From an uncultured Clostridia bacterium (GTDB lineage: Bacteria > Bacillota > Clostridia > Oscillospirales > CAG-272), in the NCBI GenBank assembly GCA_937895775.1, contig CALBLD010000042.1:1-6359 (forward strand): a stretch of 6,359 bases of DNA, given 5' to 3'. The notes under the pieces are model-generated. The model was not told where the DNA came from and did not search any database. It saw nothing but the letters and a program-made list of their open reading frames with translations. Numbering within the stretch: the stretch's first letter is position 1; the number at the start of each line of letters is the position of its first letter. The translations under genes were made by a program, and so were the position numbers. Positions 1 through 4,668 of the stretch are shown one piece after another.

Positions 1-68
1 TTTATTAAAATATACATATTGTTAAAATTTTTTGTATAAAACAGCGTTTGGATTTCGCAGATAAGCGT

Positions 69-87
69 AATTGAAAAAAATTCAATT
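69..87. repeat. A/T-rich perfect inverted repeat upstream of the DUF1292 promoter
   Basis: Seven-base arms AATTGAA and TTCAATT flank an A5 loop. The repeat ends 15 bases before the -35 box of the next promoter. The stem is A/T only apart from one G-C pair and has no following T run, so it is a poor terminator. It could be a protein-binding site or simply part of an A/T-rich upstream element. The rest of positions 1-102 is A/T-rich and shows no coding signal I can support. Confidence 0.35.
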
Positions 88-102
88 GATTGGTTTTATG
101 TA

Positions 103-131
103 TTGACAAACGGTCGAAAATCATATAGAAT
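103..131 (+). promoter_or_regulatory. Sigma-A-type promoter of the DUF1292 gene
   Basis: A perfect -35 box TTGACA (103-108) is followed by a 17-base spacer and the -10 box TAGAAT (126-131), one mismatch from TATAAT. Transcription should start near 138, leaving a leader of about 35 bases before the ATG at 174. Nothing in the short leader suggests a riboswitch. Confidence 0.8.
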
Positions 132-173
132 GTATAGGCAACTGTTAACAACATATATTGGAGGTTTATTCAG

Positions 174-488
174 ATGGCAGAAGAAAAAGATATGTCGGCA
201 ATAGATGACGGCGATGAAGAAGAGTTTGAAGTGTATACACTGGTTGATGACGAATCAGGTGAAGAAAAAGAATTTGAATGCATAGGCAAGGCGGAACTTG
301 ATGGGCAGATGTATTATGCATTGATCCCGTTTGCGGAAGAGAGCGATGAGTATGTCATTCTTAAACTTGTAACCGATAAGAACGGCGACGAAATGCTTGA
401 AACGGTTGATGACGATGATGAGTTTGAAAAAGCAGCATCCTATTTCGACAACACTCTGTTTGATGAGGTTGATTACGACGCCGAATAA
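174..488 (+). CDS. DUF1292 (YrzB-like) small acidic protein
   Basis: A 104-residue protein of the DUF1292 family, widespread in Firmicutes and of unknown biochemical function. The family core is visible as the order FEVYTLVDDESGEE (residues 18-31), a short linker, then DGQMYYALIP (43-52) and EYVILKLV (59-66), ending in an acidic tail. Thirty-nine of 104 residues are Asp or Glu, with few Lys and no Arg, so the protein is strongly anionic. There is no signal peptide or membrane segment, so it should be cytoplasmic. The start is supported by GGAGG at 160-164, nine bases before the ATG, and by the promoter just upstream. In Bacillus the homologue yrzB lies beside yrrK and yrzL; here the downstream neighbours are an RNA gene and spoIIID, and the gene appears to be transcribed alone. 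No clear terminator follows it; the hairpin at 551-586 is the nearest candidate. Confidence 0.88.
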   Translation: MAEEKDMSAIDDGDEEEFEVYTLVDDESGEEKEFECIGKAELDGQMYYALIPFAEESDEYVILKLVTDKNGDEMLETVDDDDEFEKAASYFDNTLFDEVDYDAE

Positions 489-550
489 TCTGCATTTTAC
501 CAAAAAACTCCGGTTCTTTTTTGAGTAAAACTGTATATACTGATCTTGGA

Positions 551-586
551 AGCAATTGATTCCGAACTGCGGAATCGGGCATTGCT
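551..586 (+). repeat. Strong hairpin between the DUF1292 gene and the 6S-type RNA, overlapping its promoter
   Basis: Inner arms GATTCCG (558-564) and CGGAATC (570-576) pair perfectly around AACTG. Outer arms AGCAAT (551-556) and ATTGCT (581-586) also pair perfectly, separated by a small asymmetric internal loop. That makes 13 pairs in all, ending two bases before the TATAAT box of the downstream RNA gene. It may be a weak terminator for the DUF1292 transcript, since only scattered T follow until the TTTTT at 597-601. It may also be an operator covering the -35 region. The sequence alone does not decide between these. Confidence 0.6.
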
Positions 587-588
587 TG

Positions 589-594
589 TATAAT
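589..594 (+). promoter_or_regulatory. -10 box of the 6S-type RNA gene
   Basis: A perfect TATAAT places the transcription start at about 601, exactly where the long closing stem of the RNA begins. That agreement is the main support for both calls. No good -35 box exists at 16-18 bases (the 17-base position reads ACTGCG), and there is no TGn extension in register, so the promoter may depend on other factors. Confidence 0.6.
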
Positions 595-600
595 GATTTT

Positions 601-820
601 TCCTGACCTGTTTGTGATGGTTTTTATAAATGGACCTACACATAGATATTGGAGCCCTGACTACTTCCGGTAAGGAGATTGCAGGCCTCCCCGTATAATC
701 CCTGCTTTTGTCACGGATATATGGGATGTTGGAAGCACAGATATATCGGAGAGGGCACCGCCTTGCACTTAGCAGGGTCATATTTGAAGATCACACGGCA
801 GGTTGGGATTTTTCTTTTTT
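601..820 (+). ncRNA. ssrS: Probable 6S RNA (RNA polymerase-sigma-A regulator)
   Basis: 6S RNA folds as a long rod with a central bubble that mimics an open promoter and sequesters housekeeping RNA polymerase. Here the 5' end (601-617) pairs with the 3' end (791-808) in a closing stem of 17 pairs, including G-U pairs and one bulged C. A second stem pairs 628-637 with 775-785. Next comes a large bubble, 638-653 opposite 757-774; its 3' side can form a tiny TGC/GCA hairpin, as known 6S RNAs do. The apical part starts with GCCCT (654-658) against AGGGC (752-756), and CTTCC (664-668) can pair with GGAAG (731-735). The closing stem runs straight into a T-rich tract (809-820), giving an RNA of about 220 nt, within the usual 6S range of 160-220 or slightly above. 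There is no credible ORF. The identification rests on hand-drawn structure and size rather than recalled conserved sequence; another structured RNA class remains possible. Confidence 0.68.
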
Positions 821-830
821 GTGCATTTAA

Positions 831-860
831 GCATCGAAATCTTTTTTTCGGTGCTTTTTT
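831..860 (+). terminator. Rho-independent terminator after the 6S-type RNA
   Basis: GCATCGAAA (831-839) pairs with TTTCGGTGC (846-854) in nine pairs including one T-G, with a six-base loop and then six T (855-860). It lies directly behind the T tract that already ends the RNA, so it looks like a backup terminator insulating spoIIID from upstream transcription. Confidence 0.75.
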
Positions 861-915
861 CTTATTTTGTTTGCATATAGTGTAATAAAATATGAAAACA
901 AAAAGAGGATAACAA

Positions 916-1191
916 ATGAAAATGCATATCTGTGATGATGAGCGACCTGTACGGCTTGCGCTGTATATGCTTGAGCATAATGCAACCGTAAGATCTGCCG
1001 CAAGACAATTCGGCGTAAGCAAGTCAACAGTACATAAAGATGTAACGACCAACCTGAAAAAAATAAACCCCGGACTTTTTTCTGAGATAAACCACCTTCT
1101 GTTTGTAAATAAATCGGAGCGGCATTTCAGGGGAGGGGAAGCGACAAAACAAAAATACAAACGTCTGAGAGAAGAACAAAAGAGCCGATAA
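916..1191 (+). CDS. spoIIID: SpoIIID, stage III sporulation transcriptional regulator
   Basis: A 91-residue DNA-binding protein that in Bacillus and Clostridia acts in the mother cell after engulfment begins, activating and repressing many sigma-E-dependent genes and preparing the switch to sigma-K. The family signature is clear: a helix-turn-helix containing AARQFGVSKSTVHKD (about residues 34-48), then a KINPGL segment (54-59), then the basic RHFRGGEATKQKYK stretch (69-82), which in SpoIIID adds minor-groove and phosphate contacts. The length fits the family (about 80-95 residues). The ATG at 916 has the ribosome site AGAGGA at 904-909, six bases upstream. A second in-frame ATG two codons later is less well spaced. 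The gene is insulated by a terminator on each side, so it is monocistronic. Positions 861-915 should hold its promoter; CATATAGT (874-881) faintly resembles a sigma-E -10 element, but I cannot find a matching -35 box. Confidence 0.95.
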   Translation: MKMHICDDERPVRLALYMLEHNATVRSAARQFGVSKSTVHKDVTTNLKKINPGLFSEINHLLFVNKSERHFRGGEATKQKYKRLREEQKSR

Positions 1192-1208
1192 ATCGTATCG
1201 GCTCTTTT
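1181..1208. terminator. Bidirectional intrinsic terminator between converging genes
   Basis: AGAGCCGATA (1181-1190) and TATCGGCTCT (1196-1205) form a perfect ten-pair stem around AATCG. On the plus strand the stem runs into a short T tract (1205-1208, then TTT again after GC); on the minus strand the A-rich bases before 1181 give TTTTGTT. It therefore can end spoIIID from the left and the GH43 gene from the right. The left arm contains the last two sense codons and stop of spoIIID. Confidence 0.88.
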
Positions 1209-1217
1209 GCTTTGGGT

Positions 1218-3200
1218 TTATTTATCTCTTGCACTGAGTCCCCATATGAGTTTTCCGTCTCTTTCAATGAGCGGAATATATGTCGGAGCTTCCGGAACAT
1301 ACTGATCTTTTTCCTCGCCCGTGTTGTTATTGGGTGTGTGTATAACCATGTAAAGCTGACCGCGCTCGTCAACAACGGTGCTCGGATGTCCTCCGGGTAA
1401 ATTCTTGAACATCGCATTGTAATACAGATAGCCGGGATCTGTGGTCCACTGACCGTCGATCTTGCCCGATTTGCTTCTTGAAACCCTTACGACATATCCG
1501 CCGGGACCGAAAGTTGACCAAAGGCAGAGAAGTTGTCCGTCTTTTGTTTTGTACATCCAGCAGCCATCGGTTACGCCGCTCCCCGATTCTGCTTTGAATA
1601 TTTCGATCGGTTCGCTTATGAATGTTGACAGATCTTCCGAAAGTTTTGCGGCGCAGAAGCTTCCGATTCCGTCGGACATTGATGTCCACTCGTGTGAGAA
1701 TATCATCCATGGTTGACCGTCATCGTCAACATAGAATGTGGCATCTATCGTGTCCCAGTTTGCCGGAGTGGGATGTGCAAGTTTTCCGCTGCTGTCCTTA
1801 GATATCGGAACAAACGGACCTGTCGGGCTGTCCGATTTAAGAACAATAGATGCTCTGTGTCCGACCATGTTTATATTGTTCCATACTTCATTGTAAATGG
1901 AATCGTGATCTTCTTCGGTACACCAGTAGGTTGTAAATATGTAATATGACCCGTTGTATTTGTGAAGTTCGGGTGCCCAGTTGAACTGATCTCTGAATGC
2001 GCTCATACCGTACTTGTCAGCAAGATCGGAAAGCTTCAGTACATTGTGCATCTTTCCCCACGGACCGGCAAGACTGTCTGATTCGGATATCCTCCAGTAC
2101 GGACCGTCGCCTCCGAGATAGCTTGAGCAAAGATAAAACTTGCCGTTGTCGTCGTGCAGAACCGTTGCATCACGTATGGTGTAATTACCGACGGTTCTCC
2201 TGATAACAAGCTCTCTGACGATTGACTGATCGGTTATTTCGCCGTTGTCGCCGTTTCTGAGATAGTCCTCGTACATCTGAAAGTCTTCCGAATCGGCTGC
2301 TTTGTTGTATCTTATTGAACGATCGAGAACTACGCTGTCGGTTCCGTCCTTCATGTATTCGTCGGCAAAACGTAAAACAGCCATGTATCCGGAGGCATTA
2401 TCCGTAAAGTAAATAAGAAGTCTTGTTCCGTCAACCTCGGTTTTTGCGGTTATTATGTATTTATTGTCACCGGCGTTATAGTACTTGAAAAAGCCTTTGT
2501 AATTGATGTCAGAATTAAGAAGAATTTCATACGGATATTTTTTGACATTTGCACCTTCTTCAATGGCTTCGATTTCGACTCCCATTTTTTCGGAGAATTG
2601 CTTCTTCAGAAAATTGGCGATCCTCTGCTGACCCTTTTCGTATTTTATGACGTAATCGGTTTTTTTGCCTTTTTCGGCTATAACGATTTTGCTTGTGTTT
2701 TCTGTCATGTAGGCATTTCCTTTCACGATCGGTTTTCCGTCGGCTTCTTCAATGATTTTGTTGACGAAGTCGGTTGCCGCACAGCTTATTGCATTCGTGC
2801 CCCTTGCGGCGATGATTATCGACTCTTTGCCGTCGGTTTGCAGAACTTTGACTGTATATTCTCCGTCGCCGAGCGAGTCCATTATGCTTTTGCAGTCGCT
2901 TCTGTTTTCAGCGTTAAAAACGATTTCCTTGTCGGACTGCGCACTGCTGTCATTGACCATATGAAGCTCAATATTGTACTTGCTTTTGATTGTGTCGCGC
3001 ATGTATTCTGCCGATTTGACGGCAGCGGATGACATGCCTTGTCCGTATACTATTGTATAATCGGATGTAATGTCGAGGTTTTTGACTGCATCTGTATTGC
3101 CATCTGCCGACGTGGTTGTGACAGTGGTATTGGTACCGTTGCACCCGCAGGTAATCAGAACGGTCAGTGCGAGTATAAACGCAAATAATGATTTTTTCAT
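1218..3200 (-). CDS. Lipoprotein glycoside hydrolase, GH43-like, with tandem N-terminal domains
   Basis: A 660-residue exported enzyme. Residues 1-20 form a lipoprotein signal (basic MKK, hydrophobic core, TCGC with the likely lipidated Cys20), followed by a Thr/Asn/Ser-rich linker to about 45. Residues 46-155 and 178-290 each look like the alpha/beta domain that precedes catalytic domains in hexosaminidases and alpha-glucuronidases, so the module seems duplicated. Residues 330-660 form a GH43-type five-bladed propeller: IRDATVLHDD with the probable base Asp344, WAPELHKYNG (408-417), IDATFYVDDDG with the probable pKa-modulating Asp486, SHEW (502-505), VTDG (543-546) where the acid Glu is usually found, and GGH (603-605) with MVIHTPN (618-624). 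GH43 enzymes act on alpha-L-arabinosides or beta-xylosides; the exact substrate cannot be read here. Asp545 occupies the usual Glu position, a variant I recall in some GH43-related groups. The ATG has AAAGGA at 3207-3212, six bases away. It is the second gene of an operon with the esterase. Confidence 0.85.
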   Translation of the reverse strand: MKKSLFAFILALTVLITCGCNGTNTTVTTTSADGNTDAVKNLDITSDYTIVYGQGMSSAAVKSAEYMRDTIKSKYNIELHMVNDSSAQSDKEIVFNAENRSDCKSIMDSLGDGEYTVKVLQTDGKESIIIAARGTNAISCAATDFVNKIIEEADGKPIVKGNAYMTENTSKIVIAEKGKKTDYVIKYEKGQQRIANFLKKQFSEKMGVEIEAIEEGANVKKYPYEILLNSDINYKGFFKYYNAGDNKYIITAKTEVDGTRLLIYFTDNASGYMAVLRFADEYMKDGTDSVVLDRSIRYNKAADSEDFQMYEDYLRNGDNGEITDQSIVRELVIRRTVGNYTIRDATVLHDDNGKFYLCSSYLGGDGPYWRISESDSLAGPWGKMHNVLKLSDLADKYGMSAFRDQFNWAPELHKYNGSYYIFTTYWCTEEDHDSIYNEVWNNINMVGHRASIVLKSDSPTGPFVPISKDSSGKLAHPTPANWDTIDATFYVDDDGQPWMIFSHEWTSMSDGIGSFCAAKLSEDLSTFISEPIEIFKAESGSGVTDGCWMYKTKDGQLLCLWSTFGPGGYVVRVSRSKSGKIDGQWTTDPGYLYYNAMFKNLPGGHPSTVVDERGQLYMVIHTPNNNTGEEKDQYVPEAPTYIPLIERDGKLIWGLSARDK

Positions 3201-3222
3201 GTTCGTTCCTTTCGTTTTGTTT

Positions 3223-4581
3223 TTATTTCAAATCGGTTTCGGATTCCGATTCGTTGTGTTCGCTTATTTCAACATTATAACAACTGAGAACAGGCAGACC
3301 GTTCATGCTTCGCGGAATAAACGACGGGAGAATGCACCTCCACATTGAGTGAAAATTTGCCGGCAGGACAAACGGTCTTGCCGTTGTTATCAACAGACCA
3401 TCGCCCTTGCATACTGTTTTGGTACATTCGATAAGTCCGTGTTCGTCTTCGACGTTAACTCCGAGAGCAAGACCGTCCATCGGAAAAATAAATGTATCGG
3501 TCGTGTATTTTACAAAAACATGTGAACAGTCAATCCGTGTTACCGATACAACATCCGGTGCATCCTGTCCGCCTTTTCCGTATATATTTTTGAGTGCCGT
3601 ATTTGCCATCCGCTCGCCTATCATGACATTTGAACCGGACGAATTGTGAATCCCGTCATTCAACGCCATATCCGATGAAGGAATGACATACACATCCGGT
3701 ATCTCTTTTGCGGCACGCCTTTGCGCCTCTCTGACAAGACCCCAGCACCTGTCGGTCGTGAGGTCCCTCGGACCGCCCGCCCACCGGTTCAACTGGACGG
3801 TAATAAAGCAATGGTTCTGACCGAGATCATCGCGCCATAATCTGACCATCCTCTTGAATCGATCAAGATACTTGTCGGCATACCCCGGTGTACAGTCCGC
3901 ACAGCCCTGATACCATATAAAACCCTTGAAATCGCCGATGTCGGCGATGCGTCTCTTCATTGATCTGTACAGATATCCGTTTTCTTCAGGATGCCATGCA
4001 GAGAGCGGAGAGCCGCCGAGTGCGGCAGGAACCAGACCGATCGGTATTCCGAGCCTTCTTTTGAGGTTCCTCGCAAAAGAGAGGGCAGGGGATGTCTGGG
4101 AATGATCTTCGGCATTTTCCGGGTAAATCGTGTCGGTCGGATCGCTGAGCGGGTGTGCGGCAACAGTCCATTTGCCGTTGTTTGCAAAGAGGTGAACACC
4201 GAGTTCCGGCGGATCATATGCACTGTCCCGTCCGTAGCCAGACATGTTGCTTTGTCCCGCCATAATATATATGTCGCCGACTCCGATATGGGAGATGATT
4301 TTGATTCTTCTGCAAAATTGCGGTTGTGTTTTCGAATCGCCCGCAACAATCTCTATGCGGTAAAGTCCGCCCTCGGGCAGATCGAATCCGATAGACCATA
4401 CATTGTTTTCAAAACGGCATTTTTTCCAGTTGAATATGATAAGATTGTCATCTTCCCGGCATGCCATGCAAAAAACGCGCTCGCAATCCGATATATTGTC
4501 CGGTATTTGTCCTTCAAGCTCAACGTGGGCATACCCGTCTGCATTTCGCTGAAGAATCCGGTAATTGCTTAACTGTCTCAT
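3223..4581 (-). CDS. Sialate O-acetylesterase-type SGNH carbohydrate esterase
   Basis: A 452-residue esterase of the SASA/DUF303 type, which removes acetyl groups from sialic acid or, in CE6-like members, from xylan and other plant glycans. Residues 1-100 form a beta-rich N-terminal domain. The catalytic domain opens with GDIYIMAGQSNMSGYG (nucleophile Ser111 within GQSNM), continues with GLVPAALGGSPLSAW (182-196, Gly189-Gly190) and FIWYQGC (221-227), and ends with NDGIH, giving the catalytic pair Asp309 and His312. About 110 residues of beta-rich sequence follow. There is no signal peptide, so it should work in the cytoplasm on imported acetylated sugars. The usual WYQGE is WYQGC here, with further Cys nearby. 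An in-frame ATG five codons upstream (4594-4596) lacks a ribosome site, while the ATG at 4579-4581 has AAAGG seven bases ahead, so I take the shorter form. The GH43 gene begins 22 bases downstream, so the two are co-transcribed. The native substrate is not determinable. Confidence 0.85.
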   Translation of the reverse strand: MRQLSNYRILQRNADGYAHVELEGQIPDNISDCERVFCMACREDDNLIIFNWKKCRFENNVWSIGFDLPEGGLYRIEIVAGDSKTQPQFCRRIKIISHIGVGDIYIMAGQSNMSGYGRDSAYDPPELGVHLFANNGKWTVAAHPLSDPTDTIYPENAEDHSQTSPALSFARNLKRRLGIPIGLVPAALGGSPLSAWHPEENGYLYRSMKRRIADIGDFKGFIWYQGCADCTPGYADKYLDRFKRMVRLWRDDLGQNHCFITVQLNRWAGGPRDLTTDRCWGLVREAQRRAAKEIPDVYVIPSSDMALNDGIHNSSGSNVMIGERMANTALKNIYGKGGQDAPDVVSVTRIDCSHVFVKYTTDTFIFPMDGLALGVNVEDEHGLIECTKTVCKGDGLLITTARPFVLPANFHSMWRCILPSFIPRSMNGLPVLSCYNVEISEHNESESETDLK

Positions 4582-4588
4582 TTTAAAA

Positions 4589-4593
4589 CCTTT
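4589..4593 (-). promoter_or_regulatory. Ribosome binding site that fixes the esterase start
   Basis: AAAGG on the minus strand, seven bases before the ATG at 4579-4581. It lies just inside the longer reading frame that begins at 4596, whose own upstream sequence is A/T-rich with no purine-rich site. This favours the internal start. Confidence 0.75.
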
Positions 4594-4606
4594 CATAATA
4601 TTTTTT

Positions 4607-4647
4607 TGATAGTAACATTCAGTTTGATTGTATGAAACATTCTATCA
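4607..4647. repeat. Spaced inverted repeat across the carbohydrate-operon start site
   Basis: TGATAG (4607-4612) and CTATCA (4642-4647) are exact inverted copies separated by 29 bases. The second arm overlaps the -10 box and the first lies near the 5' end of the leader. ACATTC also occurs twice in the same orientation, at 4615-4620 and 4637-4642. The layout would suit a repressor of a sugar operon, but six-base arms in A/T-rich DNA can arise by chance. Confidence 0.3.
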
Positions 4648-4668
4648 TCAATTTAACTATTTTGTCAA
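4639..4668 (-). promoter_or_regulatory. Sigma-A-type promoter of the esterase-GH43 operon
   Basis: On the minus strand a perfect -35 TTGACA (4663-4668) is followed by 18 bases and the -10 box TAGAAT (4639-4644). Transcription should start near 4632, giving a leader of about 50 bases before the esterase ATG. The -35 box overlaps the TGA stop of the Clp gene. I see no terminator between that stop and the esterase, so read-through from Clp is possible. Confidence 0.75.

Noticed and set aside
501..526. A-run/T-run with ACTC and GAGT as a terminator for the DUF1292 gene
   Set aside because: Only four solid pairs form, the loop is long, and no T tract follows the stem.
694..699. TATAAT-like sequence inside the RNA gene
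   Set aside because: It has no convincing -35 partner and lies in the apical part of the predicted RNA structure.
874..881. Sigma-E -10 element CATATAGT before spoIIID
   Set aside because: The match is partial and no -35 element lies at the right distance, so I did not list it as a promoter.
679..885. 68-residue plus-strand ORF inside the RNA gene
   Set aside because: It has no good ribosome site, reads through a terminator and has Cys/Phe-rich content typical of non-coding DNA; the RNA structure explains the region better.
711..1160. 149-residue minus-strand ORF across the RNA gene and spoIIID
   Set aside because: It crosses a terminator and lies antisense to spoIIID; its low-complexity sequence reflects the A/T-rich gap.
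3991..4572. 193-residue plus-strand ORF opposite the esterase
   Set aside because: It lies wholly antisense to a gene with clear SASA motifs, and its translation shows no family features.
4594..4596. Upstream ATG as the esterase start
   Set aside because: It has no Shine-Dalgarno sequence, while the ATG five codons later has AAAGG at good spacing.
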